This document shows positions 36,159-50,698 of a stretch of DNA of 64,000 bases, piece after piece (position 1 is the first letter of the stretch; every line of letters starts with the position of its first letter). Source of the DNA: Hallella seregens ATCC 51272 (lineage in GTDB: Bacteria; Bacteroidota; Bacteroidia; Bacteroidales; Bacteroidaceae); assembly GCF_000518545.1 (NCBI RefSeq), contig NZ_JADU01000001.1, positions 1 through 64,000 of the forward strand, written 5' to 3'. A model generated the notes under the pieces. It was not told the DNA's origin. It ran no database searches and was given only the letters and a program-made list of their open reading frames with translations. Both the position numbers and the translations under genes were made by a program.

Positions 36159-36176
36159 CTCCAAAAGTTTGGTAAA

Positions 36177-36701
36177 ATGAAGAAAGAAGTAAAAGATACT
36201 ATTATTGTTGACCTTGGTGAGAAGCTGAAGAAGTATCCTCATTTTTATCTGGTAGACGTTACTGGAATGAATGCAAAGGCTACGAGTTCACTTCGCCGCA
36301 AGTGTTTCAAGCAGGAGATCAAGATGGTTGTTGTGAAGAACAAACTTCTCCACAAGGCATTTGAAGCTTCTGATGTTGATTTCTCCGATCTTTATGGTGT
36401 GCTTAAGGGCAATACAGCTGTTCTCTTTGCAGAGACTGCCAATCTGCCTGCCAAGCTGCTGAAAGATAAGGATGTTGAAAAGGCTGGTGTTCCCTCTCTG
36501 AAGGCAGCTTATGCAGAAGAAGGCATCTATGTGGGTGCTGACAAGCTTGACGAGCTGGCTTCTATCAAGAGCAAGAACGAGGTCATTGCAGACATCGTTG
36601 CCCTCTTGCAGTCTCCCACAAAGAATGTGGTTTCTGCACTCCAGTCAGGCGCAAACACTATTCATGGTGTGCTGAAGACTTTAGGCGAGCGTCCTGAGTA
36701 A
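36177..36701 (+). CDS. rplJ: 50S ribosomal protein uL10
   Basis: A 174-residue protein with the N-terminal RNA-binding part (KKEVKDTIIVDLGEKLKKYPHFYLVDVTGMNA, SSLRRKCFKQEIKMVVVKNKLL) and a C-terminal helix that carries L7/L12 dimers. It forms the base of the ribosomal stalk. It starts 18 bp after rplA and rplL follows after 54 bp. I see no obvious L10-binding leader like that in E. coli. Confidence 0.97.
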   Translation: MKKEVKDTIIVDLGEKLKKYPHFYLVDVTGMNAKATSSLRRKCFKQEIKMVVVKNKLLHKAFEASDVDFSDLYGVLKGNTAVLFAETANLPAKLLKDKDVEKAGVPSLKAAYAEEGIYVGADKLDELASIKSKNEVIADIVALLQSPTKNVVSALQSGANTIHGVLKTLGERPE

Positions 36702-36755
36702 ATCCTTATAAAGTCGAAATTGTTTTTAACGCAAATAATAAAATTTTAGAATAAA

Positions 36756-37136
36756 ATGGCAGACGTAAAAGCTATTGCAGAAGAGTTAGTAAATCTTACT
36801 GTTAAGGAAGTGAATGAGTTGGCAACAGTCCTGAAGGACGAGTATGGTATCGAGCCCGCCGCTGCAGCTGTTGCTGTGGCTGCCGGTCCGGCTGCTGGTG
36901 GTGCTGCTGCCGCAGCCGAGGAGAAGACATCTTTCGATGTTGTCCTCACTGACATCGGTGCTACAAAGCTTCAGGTGGTTAAAGCCGTGAAGGAGGCTTG
37001 TGGTCTCGGTCTGAAAGAGGCCAAGGCTCTCGTTGAAGGTGCTCCCGCTACCATCAAGGAAGGCGTTTCCAAGGACGAGGCCGAGAGCCTGAAGAAGGCT
37101 ATTGAAGAGGCTGGTGCCAAGGTAGAGCTTAAGTAA
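36756..37136 (+). CDS. rplL: 50S ribosomal protein bL12 (L7/L12)
   Basis: A 126-residue acidic protein: N-terminal dimerisation helices, an Ala/Gly-rich hinge (about residues 35-54), and the C-terminal factor-binding domain with [42 protein letters not shown]. It recruits translation GTPases. It is followed by a terminator-like hairpin and then rpoB, an arrangement expected to lower transcription of rpoBC relative to the stalk proteins. Confidence 0.98.
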   Translation: MADVKAIAEELVNLTVKEVNELATVLKDEYGIEPAAAAVAVAAGPAAGGAAAAAEEKTSFDVVLTDIGATKLQVVKAVKEACGLGLKEAKALVEGAPATIKEGVSKDEAESLKKAIEEAGAKVELK

Positions 37137-37169
37137 TTCAGTCTCTGTACTGATTCATACACATAAACA

Positions 37170-37206
37170 GTTAGGATTTGCCCAGTCGGTAAGTCCTAAC
37201 TTTTTT
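37170..37206 (+). terminator. Attenuating terminator between rplL and rpoB
   Basis: GTTAGGATTT (37170-37179) pairs with AAGTCCTAAC (37191-37200) over 10 bp with one wobble, around an 11-nt loop, followed directly by six T. It is a canonical intrinsic terminator inside the rplKAJL-rpoBC unit, so partial readthrough is likely to set rpoBC expression. A weaker TGCCC/GGGCA hairpin lies at 37233-37247. Confidence 0.8.
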
Positions 37207-37275
37207 GTGTCTTTATAGTTTTTTCTCTTTTATGCCCGATAGGGGCAGTAGGTATTATACCAATAATTATCATTT

Positions 37276-40200
37276 ATGTCAAACATTATTAATAACAGAG
37301 AAAACTTTGCCAGCGTTCAGAATCCGTATCCCTACCCGGATTTTTTGGATGTTCAGCTGAAGTCGTTCAAAGATTTCCTGCAGTTAGATACTCCGCCTGA
37401 GGAACGCAAGAATGACGGTCTGTATAAGGTGTTCGCAGAGAACTTCCCTATCACCGACACGCGTAATAATTTTGTTCTTGAGTTCTTGGATTACTATATT
37501 GATCCGCCGCGCTACACTATCGACGAGTGTTTGGAGCGCGGACTGACGTACAGCGTACCCTTGAAGGCCAAGATGAAACTTTACTGCACGGATCCTGAGC
37601 ATGAGGATTTCGGCACGTTCATTCAGGATGTTTTCTTGGGAACGATTCCCTACATGACGGACAACGGCACCTTTATCATCAATGGTGCCGAGCGTGTTGT
37701 TGTGGCCCAGCTCCATCGCTCGCCGGGTGTTTTCTTCGGCCAAGGCGTTCATGCCAACGGTACCGTGCTCTACAGTGCGCGCATTATTCCGTTCAAGGGT
37801 TCCTGGATAGAGTTTGCCACTGATATTAATAATGTGATGTATGCTTACATCGATCGCAAGAAGAAGTTGCCGGTTACAACACTTCTTCGTGCCATCGGTT
37901 ATGAGAGCGACAAGGAAATTCTTCAGATTTTCGATCTTGCAGAGGAAATTAAGGTCAACAAGAAAAACCGTAAGGAACTTGTCGGCCGCAAACTTGCTGC
38001 ACGCGTGCTGAAAAGCTGGAATGAAGATTTCGTAGACGAGGACACGGGTGAGGTGGTGACTGTTGAGCGCAATGAGGTGATTCTTGAGCGTGAGACGGAA
38101 ATCAATGAGGAGAATTTCGAGGAAATCCTTGGGAGTGGAACCTCTACCGTGCTTGTGCACAAGGATGCCGAGGCTGCCAGCAAATTCGATATTATCTTCG
38201 AGACTCTGAAGAAAGATACCAGTAACTCCGAGCGTGAGGCAGTGAACTACATCTATCGCCAACTGCGCAATGCCGACCCGGCAGATGATGCCAGCGCACG
38301 CGAGGTGTTCCAGAACCTGTTTTTCTCGGACAAGCGCTACGACCTCGGTGAGGTTGGACGTTATCGCATCAACAGGAAGTTGGGCGAGAACATCGACATG
38401 GACACGCGCGTGCTGACCAAGGAGGATATTATTGAGATTATCAAGTATCTCATCAAGCTCATCAACTCCAATGCAACGGTTGATGATATTGACCACCTGT
38501 CTAACCGCCGTGTCCGCACGGTGGGCGAGCAGTTGGCCAACCAGTTCTCAATCGGACTTGCCCGAATGAGCCGCACCATTCGCGAGCGTATGAACGTGCG
38601 CGACAATGAGGTGTTCACCCCGACCGACCTCATCAATGCCAAGACCATCTCCAGTGTTATCAACTCATTCTTCGGAACCAACCCGCTGAGTCAGTTCATG
38701 GATCAGACCAACCCGCTGGCAGAGGTGACACACAAGCGTCGTCTTTCCGCCCTGGGCCCGGGCGGTCTTTCTCGTGAGCGTGCCGGCTTCGAGGTGCGCG
38801 ATGTGCACTACACCCATTACGGCCGTCTGTGTCCCATCGAGTCGCCCGAAGGCCCGAACATCGGCTTGATTTCCTCGCTCTGTGTGTATGCCACCATCAA
38901 CGAACTTGGCTTCATCGAGACCCCATACCGCAAAGTCGCCGATTCCACGGTTGATTTGAACAATGACGACGTGGTCTATCTCACGGCCGAGGAAGAGGAG
39001 GGCAAGTTGATTGCACAGGGCAATGCACCGCTGAATTCCGACGGTAGTTTCATCCGTAGTTTCGTGCATTGCCGTTTTGCAGCCGACTTCCCTGTGGTGA
39101 ATCCGGATGAGGTGAATCTCATGGACGTGTCTCCCCAGCAGATTGCTTCTGTCAGTGCCAGCTTGATTCCGTTCTTGGAGCATGACGACGGTCACCGAGC
39201 CTTGATGGGATGCAACATGATGCGTCAGGCTGTGCCTTTGTTGCACAATGACGCCCCCATTGTGGGTACCGGACTGGAGAAACAAGTCTGCGAAGACAGC
39301 CGCACAATGATTACGGCCGAGGGCGAAGGTGTCATCGAATACGTGGACGCCACAACCATCCGTATCTTGTACGACCGTACCGAGGAAGATGAATTCGTCA
39401 GCTTCGAGCCGGCCTTGAAAGAATACCGCATACCGAAATTCCGTCGCACCAACCAGAACATGACCATTGACCTGCGTCCGATTTGCAGCAAAGGCCAGCG
39501 TGTGAAGAAGGGCGACATTCTCACCGAGGGCTATGCCACCGAGAACGGCGAGCTTGCCTTGGGCCGCAACCTGCTCGTGGCCTACATGCCATGGAAGGGC
39601 TACAACTATGAGGATGCCGTGGTTATCTCAGAGCGCATGGTACGTGAGGACGTGCTTACCTCCGTGCATGTGGACGAGTATTCGCTCGACGTGCGCGAGA
39701 CCAAGCGCGGCGTGGAAGTGTTCACCAGCGACATTCCCAATGTGAGCGAGGAAGCCACCAAGGACCTTGACGACAACGGTATCATCCGTGTGGGAGCCCG
39801 TGTCGAACCGGGCGACATCATGATTGGCAAGATTTCGCCCAAGGGCGAGAGCGACCCCTCGCCCGAGGAGAAGTTGCTCCGCGCCATCTTCGGCGACAAG
39901 GCCGGCGACGTGAAGGATTCTTCACTCAAGGCCAACCCGTCACTGAGCGGTGTCGTTATCGACAAGAAACTCTTTGCACGTGCCGAGAAGACCCGCGAGT
40001 CGAAGCGTCAGGACAAGGTGTTGCTTCAGAAGATCGACGAGGAGTATGAGGCCAAGGGCGACGAGCTGAAGAACATGCTTGTGGACAAGCTGCTCACCCT
40101 GACCGAAGACAAGACCTGCCAGGGCGTCAAGGACTACACCGATGCCGAGATTATCACCAAGGGCAGCAAATTCACGGTGGCAGCACTCAAGAACTTGGAG

Positions 40201-41085
40201 TACGACGGCATCCAAAGCAACGGATGGACCGACGACGACCACACCAACGGCATGATACAGAAGCTCATCATGAACTATATCCACAAGGCCAAGCAGCAGG
40301 CTGCCGAGCTGAACCGTCGCAAGTTTGCAATCACCATCGGCGACGAGCTGCCCTCCGGCGTGCTCAAGATGGCCAAGGTGTACATTGCCAAGAAGCGCAA
40401 GATTCAGGTGGGCGACAAGCTCGCCGGTCGCCATGGCAACAAGGGCATTGTGTCCAAGATTGTACGTGCGGAGGACATGCCGTTCCTGGAGGATGGCCGT
40501 CCCGTAGACTTGGTGCTTAACCCCATGGGCGTGCCTTCGCGTATGAATCTCGGGCAGATCTTCGAGGCTATTCTTGGCGCCGCCGGCCGTAGGCTCGGCA
40601 AGAAGTTTGCCACTCCGATTTTCGATGGTGCCAAGCTCGACGACCTGAAAGAATGGACCACCAAGGCAGGCCTGCCCAATCTCTGTTCCACCTATATCTA
40701 CGATGGTGAGACGGGCGAGCGTTTCGACCAGCCGGCCACGGTGGGTGTCACCTACTTCCTGAAGCTCGGCCACATGGTGGAGGACAAGATGCACGCGCGT
40801 TCCATCGGCCCGTACTCGCTCATCACGCAGCAGCCGCTCGGCGGTAAGGCGCAGTTCGGCGGCCAGCGTTTCGGAGAGATGGAGGTCTGGGCCCTTGAAG
40901 GCTTCGGTGCCAGCCATGTGCTGCAGGAGATGCTCACCCTCAAGAGTGATGACGTGACCGGCCGTTCCAAGGCCTACGAGTCCATCGTGAAGGGCGACCC
41001 CATGCCCACTCCTGGCATCCCCGAATCTCTCAATGTGCTTCTCCATGAGCTCCGCGGCCTTGGACTGAGCGTGAAGTTGGATTAA
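37276..41085 (+). CDS. rpoB: DNA-directed RNA polymerase beta subunit
   Basis: A 1269-residue subunit. Recognisable regions include the rifampicin-pocket segment [43 protein letters not shown] (about residues 470-510), [15 protein letters not shown], and [17 protein letters not shown] (about 1045-1061) near the C-terminus. The subunit forms one side of the active-site cleft. In the rifampicin pocket, the residues seen are of the usual sensitive type as far as I can judge by eye. Length is normal for Bacteroidetes. rpoC follows after 24 bp. Confidence 0.98.
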   Translation: MSNIINNRENFASVQNPYPYPDFLDVQLKSFKDFLQLDTPPEERKNDGLYKVFAENFPITDTRNNFVLEFLDYYIDPPRYTIDECLERGLTYSVPLKAKMKLYCTDPEHEDFGTFIQDVFLGTIPYMTDNGTFIINGAERVVVAQLHRSPGVFFGQGVHANGTVLYSARIIPFKGSWIEFATDINNVMYAYIDRKKKLPVTTLLRAIGYESDKEILQIFDLAEEIKVNKKNRKELVGRKLAARVLKSWNEDFVDEDTGEVVTVERNEVILERETEINEENFEEILGSGTSTVLVHKDAEAASKFDIIFETLKKDTSNSEREAVNYIYRQLRNADPADDASAREVFQNLFFSDKRYDLGEVGRYRINRKLGENIDMDTRVLTKEDIIEIIKYLIKLINSNATVDDIDHLSNRRVRTVGEQLANQFSIGLARMSRTIRERMNVRDNEVFTPTDLINAKTISSVINSFFGTNPLSQFMDQTNPLAEVTHKRRLSALGPGGLSRERAGFEVRDVHYTHYGRLCPIESPEGPNIGLISSLCVYATINELGFIETPYRKVADSTVDLNNDDVVYLTAEEEEGKLIAQGNAPLNSDGSFIRSFVHCRFAADFPVVNPDEVNLMDVSPQQIASVSASLIPFLEHDDGHRALMGCNMMRQAVPLLHNDAPIVGTGLEKQVCEDSRTMITAEGEGVIEYVDATTIRILYDRTEEDEFVSFEPALKEYRIPKFRRTNQNMTIDLRPICSKGQRVKKGDILTEGYATENGELALGRNLLVAYMPWKGYNYEDAVVISERMVREDVLTSVHVDEYSLDVRETKRGVEVFTSDIPNVSEEATKDLDDNGIIRVGARVEPGDIMIGKISPKGESDPSPEEKLLRAIFGDKAGDVKDSSLKANPSLSGVVIDKKLFARAEKTRESKRQDKVLLQKIDEEYEAKGDELKNMLVDKLLTLTEDKTCQGVKDYTDAEIITKGSKFTVAALKNLEYDGIQSNGWTDDDHTNGMIQKLIMNYIHKAKQQAAELNRRKFAITIGDELPSGVLKMAKVYIAKKRKIQVGDKLAGRHGNKGIVSKIVRAEDMPFLEDGRPVDLVLNPMGVPSRMNLGQIFEAILGAAGRRLGKKFATPIFDGAKLDDLKEWTTKAGLPNLCSTYIYDGETGERFDQPATVGVTYFLKLGHMVEDKMHARSIGPYSLITQQPLGGKAQFGGQRFGEMEVWALEGFGASHVLQEMLTLKSDDVTGRSKAYESIVKGDPMPTPGIPESLNVLLHELRGLGLSVKLD

Positions 41086-41109
41086 TAAGAATATTGAACA
41101 GTTAGAAAT

Positions 41110-45444
<4,335 letters not shown>

Positions 45445-45468
45445 ATTGATCCGACATACATTTCAATG

Positions 45469-45512
45469 CGAGAGGCCGCAACCCTGCAGAGGGCTGCGGC
45501 CTCTCGTTTTTT
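45469..45512 (+). terminator. Rho-independent terminator of the rpoBC operon
   Basis: CGAGAGGCCGCA (45469-45480) pairs perfectly with TGCGGCCTCTCG (45495-45506), followed by six T. Confidence 0.95.
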
Positions 45513-45704
45513 CGTGGCGGCACCCCGTTCTTGCCCGCCTCCCCCCAATGTTGCCCTTGGTGGCATTGTTGCCCGCCTCCTCGATGTTGCCCATCATGGC
45601 GTTGGGACAGGCATGGGCCATGGGACACGACCGCGGTTCATAAGAAAACGGCCCGAAAACCCGATTTTTCTTTCAGCATACGGGAAAATGCAAACATTTT
45701 TTGC

Positions 45705-45712
45705 TATATTTG
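45705..45712 (+). promoter_or_regulatory. -7 element (TATATTTG) upstream of the 83-bp array
   Basis: TATATTTG fits TAnnTTTG exactly. A -33 TTTG at the right distance is not evident. If used, the 83-bp array would be part of a roughly 550-nt leader of the DUF6261-like gene. Confidence 0.45.
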
Positions 45713-45771
45713 CCGTGTCGATGCCGCTTGCGTGCGTGCGGTTCCGCAACACCGTGTAGGAAGATGCCGGG

Positions 45772-46186
45772 AGGCCTTTGGGAAGTTCCGCAAGGAAGAA
45801 AAACAACGCTGGAGGGCTTGCGGGGTTCCCGCAAGCGTCAAGGGAAAGCCTTTGAGGCCTTTGGGAAGTTCCGCAAGGAAGAAAAACAACGCCGGAGGGT
45901 TTGCGGGGTTCCCGCAAGCGTCAAGGGAAAGCCTTTGAGGCTTTCGGGAAGTCCCGCAAGGAAGAAAAACAATGCCGGAGGGCTTGCGGGGTTCCCGCAA
46001 GCGTCAAGGGAAAGCCTTTGAGGCCTTTGGGAAGTTCCGCAAGGAAGAAAAACAACGCCGGAGGGCTTGCGGGGTTCCCGCAAGCGTCAAGGGAAAGCCT
46101 TTGAGGCCTTTGGGAAGTCCCGCAAGGAAGAAAAGTAACGCCGGAGGGCTTGCGGAAGCCCCGCAAGCATGAAAGGAAAGGATTTG
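45772..46186. repeat. 83-bp minisatellite, five hairpin-bearing units
   Basis: Units start at 45772, 45855, 45938, 46021 and 46104, each exactly 83 bp. The first four are almost identical; the fifth is diverged. Each holds a perfect hairpin CTTGCGGGgttCCCGCAAG (45817-45835 in unit 1) and a further CCGCAAGG half-arm. The length is not a multiple of three, so one DNA repeat is read in three frames, and the ORFs seen here on both strands are by-products. The 832-bp gap between rpoC and the next gene is otherwise empty except for the terminator, a -7 box and a few GTTGCCC repeats at 45536-45590. Confidence 0.95.
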
Positions 46187-46276
46187 AAACTTGCGGGAAG
46201 CAACAAGGGCATGGCAGACAAATGGAAGAAAACATCGGCAAACGCCGGTGAATGTATAACTTAAACTACTGAAAAA

Positions 46277-47233
46277 ATGAAAGAAATTGCAAACATTGAC
46301 CTGTCGAGAATGAACAACGGCGCGCATTTCCAGTTCGTCAAGACCGTGGGCACGCGTGTGGAGCAAGAGGATGTCATTGTTAACAACAACCTGGCCAAGA
46401 AAGCGGTCGAAGCCTTTCTGGCTGCCATCAAGGAGGAGGACCGCTGCCTGGCCCTCTCGCAGAAGAGCCTACTCACCGACGACATCGCCACTGCCGACCG
46501 CGAGCGCGACACGCTCTTCTCGGGCTACCGCGCGGCGGTGAAAGGATTCCTGAACATGCCCGTGCCCGACATGGCCAAGGCCGCCAAGGAGCTGTTACAA
46601 GACCTGAAAGACTACAGGATAGACCCCGACATGCAGCTGGAGCGCGAGACGGGCCTCATCACCAACCTGGTGCAGGACTGTGAGAAAAAATACGCGGCGC
46701 AGGTGACGAAGCTCGGGCTGACGCCCTACATCACCGCCCTGAAAGCGGCCAATGCCAAGGTGGAGAGCCTGCTGGTGGAGCGCACCGAGCACAAGGCCGA
46801 GCAGGTGCTCGGCGCCCTGCGAAAGGCCCGCATGGCCACGGACGAGACCTACCGCATGGTGGTCAAGACGGTGAACGCACTGGCCCTGCTCAGCGCCACG
46901 CCCGACTACGACGCGTTCATCGACTTCATGAACGAGCTCATCACCCGCTACAAGCAGGAAGTGCTGGCCTCCGGCAAGAAGCCGGCTCCCGGCCCCTCGT
47001 CGGCCAAGGGGCAGCTCGCCCGCCTCATCCCCGCGTTCGAGACGGCGCAGGGCCTCGCCGCCGGCACGCTCTCGTATGCCGGCCACACGGCCAAGCTGCT
47101 CGACGGCACGAAGCTCTACCTGCTCTACGTGGACGGCAACCCCGACAAGTTCGTCTGGGTGAAGATCGACGGCGACCGGCTGGCCAAGGTCGACTACGTG
47201 GCCGGGGCCGGCAAGCCGGGCGGCGTGAAGTAG
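46277..47233 (+). CDS. DUF6261-like hypothetical protein
   Basis: A 318-residue protein without signal peptide or membrane segment. The start (MKEIANIDLSRMNNGAHFQF) and the mostly alpha-helical body (NNNLAKKAVEAFLAAIKEEDRCLALSQKSLLTDDI, ADRERDTLFSGYRAAVKGFL) resemble a Bacteroidetes family I recall as DUF6261. The C-terminal part (about 235-318) has a Pro/Ser linker and ends with a basic stretch. No catalytic motif is evident. It lies alone behind the 83-bp array and is closed by its own terminator. The family link is from memory and moderately sure; the function is unknown. Confidence 0.78.
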   Translation: MKEIANIDLSRMNNGAHFQFVKTVGTRVEQEDVIVNNNLAKKAVEAFLAAIKEEDRCLALSQKSLLTDDIATADRERDTLFSGYRAAVKGFLNMPVPDMAKAAKELLQDLKDYRIDPDMQLERETGLITNLVQDCEKKYAAQVTKLGLTPYITALKAANAKVESLLVERTEHKAEQVLGALRKARMATDETYRMVVKTVNALALLSATPDYDAFIDFMNELITRYKQEVLASGKKPAPGPSSAKGQLARLIPAFETAQGLAAGTLSYAGHTAKLLDGTKLYLLYVDGNPDKFVWVKIDGDRLAKVDYVAGAGKPGGVK

Positions 47234-47242
47234 AAAAAGTAT

Positions 47243-47270
47243 AAAGCTCCTCACAAATGAGGAGCTTTTC
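47243..47270 (+). terminator. Rho-independent terminator
   Basis: AAAGCTCCTCA (47243-47253) pairs with TGAGGAGCTTT (47258-47268) around CAAA, with a short T-rich end (TTTTC). It ends the DUF6261-like gene just before the nrf promoter. Confidence 0.85.
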
Positions 47271-47303
47271 TAATTTCGTGACATGTTGTTTCTTGAAAAT
47301 GGT

Positions 47304-47311
47304 TAATTTTG
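47304..47311 (+). promoter_or_regulatory. -7 element (TAATTTTG) of the nrf operon
   Basis: TAATTTTG lies 23 nt before the nrfH ATG. A TTG at 47286-47288 is only 15 bp upstream, so the -33 match is weak. Confidence 0.5.
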
Positions 47312-47334
47312 CAACACATCTATTCATCAAACAT

Positions 47335-47937
47335 ATGAATTTACGTAAGCTGTTGCATTGGAAAATAACGCTAACCTATCGGCAGAAGGTTACAGGAGTT
47401 GTCGTGGGCGGAACGATAATGGGCTTGGGTTTGTTGTTTGCCTATATGTTGCGTTTACACACCTATGTTGCGGGTGACGATCCGGGAGCTTGTGTGAATT
47501 GCCATATCATGTCGCCCTATTATGCCACATGGGCACATTCGTCACATGGACGAGATGCCACCTGTAATGATTGCCACGTGCCCCATCAGAACATCTTCAA
47601 GAAGTATTTCTTCAAGGGGATGGATGGGATGAAGCATGTGGCTTATTTTGTGACCAATTCCGAAAGTCAGGCCATTATGGCTGAAAGCGGATCGGCCAAT
47701 GTCATCATGGACAACTGCATCCGGTGTCATGCGCAGCTCAATCAGGAGTTTGTCAAGACCGGGCGCATCACTTATATGCAGGCTAAACGTGGCGAAGGCT
47801 TGGCTTGTTGGGACTGTCATCGCAATGTACCTCATGGTGGAATGAACGGATTGGCCAAGACTCCAAATGCCGAAAGCCAAGTGCCGCTCCCACCAAACCC
47901 TGTGCCGGAGTGGTTGCAAAAGGCCTTGGGGCATTAG
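47335..47937 (+). CDS. nrfH: Cytochrome c nitrite reductase small subunit NrfH
   Basis: A 200-residue NapC/NirT-type quinol dehydrogenase. It has one N-terminal membrane anchor (about residues 18-40, VTGVVVGGTIMGLGLLFAYML) and four heme c sites CVNCH, CNDCH, CIRCH and CWDCH. It takes electrons from menaquinol and passes them to NrfA on the outer face of the inner membrane. ATG 47335 follows the promoter box and removes an unlikely upstream extension across the terminator. nrfA begins 45 bp downstream, then resB and resC, a complete respiratory ammonification module. Confidence 0.96.
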   Translation: MNLRKLLHWKITLTYRQKVTGVVVGGTIMGLGLLFAYMLRLHTYVAGDDPGACVNCHIMSPYYATWAHSSHGRDATCNDCHVPHQNIFKKYFFKGMDGMKHVAYFVTNSESQAIMAESGSANVIMDNCIRCHAQLNQEFVKTGRITYMQAKRGEGLACWDCHRNVPHGGMNGLAKTPNAESQVPLPPNPVPEWLQKALGH

Positions 47938-47982
47938 GATTCAATTCAACAACAATATTGCAAAATTTTAAATCCAAAGAAT

Positions 47983-49479
47983 ATGGCAAAGCAATTAGGC
48001 AAATGGAAAGGATGGATGCTCTTTGGCGGTTCCATGGTGATTGTGTTTGTGTTGGGCCTTGTGTGCTTCTCGCTTTTGGAGCGCAGGGCAGAGGTTGCCA
48101 GTGTATTTAACAACCGACGCACGCCGATGACCGACTCGATAGTCGCCCAAAACGAGAAGTTTAAAGACGACTTCCCGCATGAATATGAGACTTGGGCGCA
48201 AACCGAAGACACGACTTTCAGGAGCATGTATAACAGCTCGCAGGAACGGGATATTCTTGAAGCCTATCCCGACATCGTGATTATTTGGGCGGGGTATGCT
48301 TTCTCAAGAGGCTATAACACGCCACGAGGCCACCGACATGCCATCGAAGATTTACGCAGAATCTTGCGTACAGGCAACCCCGGCATTGATGGCGAGGGCG
48401 ACATTCAGCCTGGAACCTGCTGGACTTGCAAGGGCCCTGATGTGCCAAGGCTCATGCGTGAGAAAGGATTGGCTGCTTTCTATGGTGCAAAATGGAGCGA
48501 CTGGGGACCCGAAGTGATGAATACCGTGGGTTGCTCAGACTGCCACGATGCACGCACAATGGATTTGAAGCCTGCACGTCCGGCACTCTATGAGGCTTGG
48601 AAACGTGCAGGGAAAGATGTAACCAAGGCCAGCCATCAAGAGATGCGGTCGTTGGTTTGCGCGCAATGCCACACCGAGTATTATTTTGAAAAAGACAACC
48701 ATCAGTATCTCAAGTTTCCGCAAGACAAAGGACTCACCTGTGAGGCTGCCGAGGCTTATTATGACAGCATCGGCTTCTATGACTACATCCACCCGCTGTC
48801 AAAGGCTAAAATCCTTAAGGCACAGCATCCCGGTTACGAACTTTTCAAGCAAGGCATTCATGGGCAGCGCGGATTGAGTTGCGCCGACTGCCACATGCCT
48901 TACATGCAGCAGGGTGGCATCAAATTCACCGATCACCATGTGCAGAGTCCATTGGCCAAGATTGATCGCACATGCCAGACCTGCCATCGCCAGGATGCCG
49001 AGACGCTTCGGCAGAATGTTTACGACCGCCAGAAGAAAGTTTACGACTTCGCAGTGAAAGTGAACCGCGAGCTGGCACTGAGCCATTTGCAGGCCGAGTT
49101 TGCTTGGAAGCATGGTGCCGCAGAGAAGGAGATGGCTAAGGCCCTTAGTGATATTCGCAAGGCACAGTGGCGTTGGGACTACTCGTTGGCCAGCCACGGT
49201 GCAGCATTCCATGCACCCCAAGAGGTAATGCGGCTATTGGCCAATGCCATGAACTATGCCAAAGATGCACAGGTAGAGATAACACGTGTGGTAGCCAAAC
49301 ATGGATTTACCGGGCAAATTCCTATCCCAGACGTATCTACCAAGGAGAAAGCACAGCGCTATATTGGTCTTGACCCGAAGGCTTTACATGATAAGAAAGA
49401 GCGCTTCCTTGACACCGTCGTGCCCCAATGGGTAAAAAAGGCCAAAGAAAACAAGCGATTTATCACCCAGCCTATATAA
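47983..49479 (+). CDS. nrfA: Ammonia-forming cytochrome c nitrite reductase NrfA
   Basis: A 498-residue pentaheme enzyme that reduces nitrite to ammonium with six electrons in the periplasm. An N-terminal signal/anchor helix is at about residues 9-30 (MLFGGSMVIVFVLGLVCFSLL). The catalytic heme site is the Lys-ligated CWTCK, followed by CSDCH, CAQCH, CADCH and CQTCH for the four His-ligated hemes. The pattern CxxCK plus four CxxCH is diagnostic. It is downstream of nrfH and upstream of the ResB/ResC heme-ligation proteins. Confidence 0.97.
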   Translation: MAKQLGKWKGWMLFGGSMVIVFVLGLVCFSLLERRAEVASVFNNRRTPMTDSIVAQNEKFKDDFPHEYETWAQTEDTTFRSMYNSSQERDILEAYPDIVIIWAGYAFSRGYNTPRGHRHAIEDLRRILRTGNPGIDGEGDIQPGTCWTCKGPDVPRLMREKGLAAFYGAKWSDWGPEVMNTVGCSDCHDARTMDLKPARPALYEAWKRAGKDVTKASHQEMRSLVCAQCHTEYYFEKDNHQYLKFPQDKGLTCEAAEAYYDSIGFYDYIHPLSKAKILKAQHPGYELFKQGIHGQRGLSCADCHMPYMQQGGIKFTDHHVQSPLAKIDRTCQTCHRQDAETLRQNVYDRQKKVYDFAVKVNRELALSHLQAEFAWKHGAAEKEMAKALSDIRKAQWRWDYSLASHGAAFHAPQEVMRLLANAMNYAKDAQVEITRVVAKHGFTGQIPIPDVSTKEKAQRYIGLDPKALHDKKERFLDTVVPQWVKKAKENKRFITQPI

Positions 49480-49711
49480 TATTTCTCTTTATATTAATAG
49501 GTTTAAATTAATTCCGCTGACTGAAGCACGCAGGGTTATGTTAGCTCTACAAACTTTAGCAGCGGAGTTTACTATAACAAAACAATCTTGACCGTTGCTG
49601 TAGAAGTGGATCAGCGAGTTGTGCCATATTCCTATATAAATGGTACGTGTTGATACAAAGACGCACTACTTTCTGCCGCAATTCATATTTTTGTTTGGAG
49701 AGCGATACCCT

Positions 49712-50698
49712 ATGAACAAAACGCCAACGTGGACTCAACCATGGACCTTTCGTGAAGGGCTGTTCATCGGCCTTGGTCTTGTCGTTACCGGCCTGCTCCT
49801 TCAGCTTGCCACGGGAGGAGTTCGGTGGGTGCTGTTTGCCTTTCCTGTTAATGCTGTCGCATTGATTGTTTATCTCTGTTTCCTTGTTTTGCTCTTTCTG
49901 CTTCGTCAAAAGAGCTATCCCATTCGCTTTCTCCTCACCGCAAAAGCCGCTGCCAGTGCCTTTTTCTATGTGGTTGTGCTGACGATTTTAATGGGTGTCA
50001 CGCGTCAAACCACGGGCGATGTTCCTCATGTCGATTCCTTGGGCCTCACGCAAATGCTCTCGTCGTGGCCTTTTGTGTTGGCTTATTTGTGGCTCACCAC
50101 CATCGTTGGACTCGCTGCCTTGCAGCAAGTCGCTACGTTCAAAGGTGGTAAGCTGCCGAGCTTGCTTTGCCATTTGGGGCTCTTTGTAGTGCTGCTCTGC
50201 GGCACATTGGGGGCGGCCGATGTGCAGGAACTGAAGATGTATTGTGTGAAAGACACGCCCGAGTGGCGCGCAGTCGATGCGCAAGGCCATGTGGTAGAAC
50301 TGCCCATAGCCATTCAGCTCAACCAGTTTATTCTCGAAGAATATCCAGCCGAACTGCAAAAAGTAAGGGTTGATAGCGGCAAGACGGAACTCATGAAGAT
50401 GCCGACACCGAAGCGTTATGCCAGCAAGGTGGACATTTATACCCAAGAAGGCGAATCCCTGCAGACCACAATCGAAGTGAACAAGCCCGCCACGATTGCG
50501 GGATGGAAGATTTATCAATATAGTTATGACGGCAGCATGGGCAACAATTACCATGTGAGTATTTTTCAGTTGGTGAAAGAACCGTGGCTGCCTGTGGTTT
50601 ATGTGGGTATCGGTGTGTTGCTCGTGGGGGCTGTCCTGATGTTGTTTCGCTTTGAAAAGCAACTGGGGAATCGTCAAAAAGGGGAGGACTGGCTATGA
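49712..50698 (+). CDS. resB: System II cytochrome c biogenesis protein ResB-like (CcsB)
   Basis: A 328-residue membrane protein with about four transmembrane helices in the first 180 residues (FREGLFIGLGLVVTGLLLQLA, VALIVYLCFLVLLFLL), a periplasmic domain (about 185-300; KVDIYTQEGESLQTTIEVNKPATIAGWKIYQYSYDG), and a last helix (about 300-318). The segment PATIAGWKIYQYSYD is typical for ResB. With ResC it exports heme and keeps apocytochrome thiols ready for attachment. I use ATG 49712 because an upstream extension is not ResB-like. It follows nrfA by 232 bp of featureless sequence, and its stop overlaps the resC start (ATGA). Confidence 0.9.
   Translation: MNKTPTWTQPWTFREGLFIGLGLVVTGLLLQLATGGVRWVLFAFPVNAVALIVYLCFLVLLFLLRQKSYPIRFLLTAKAAASAFFYVVVLTILMGVTRQTTGDVPHVDSLGLTQMLSSWPFVLAYLWLTTIVGLAALQQVATFKGGKLPSLLCHLGLFVVLLCGTLGAADVQELKMYCVKDTPEWRAVDAQGHVVELPIAIQLNQFILEEYPAELQKVRVDSGKTELMKMPTPKRYASKVDIYTQEGESLQTTIEVNKPATIAGWKIYQYSYDGSMGNNYHVSIFQLVKEPWLPVVYVGIGVLLVGAVLMLFRFEKQLGNRQKGEDWL

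Noticed and set aside
45594-46366. Several overlapping ORFs on both strands with repeated REPRKPSG / RKRQGKAFEAFGKF peptides
   Set aside because: They arise from one 83-bp DNA repeat read in three frames; the DNA period, not a protein period, is conserved.
49480-49711. A riboswitch or small RNA in the gap between nrfA and resB
   Set aside because: No long stem, terminator or conserved motif could be found; only short complementary hexamers (CCGCTG/CAGCGG).
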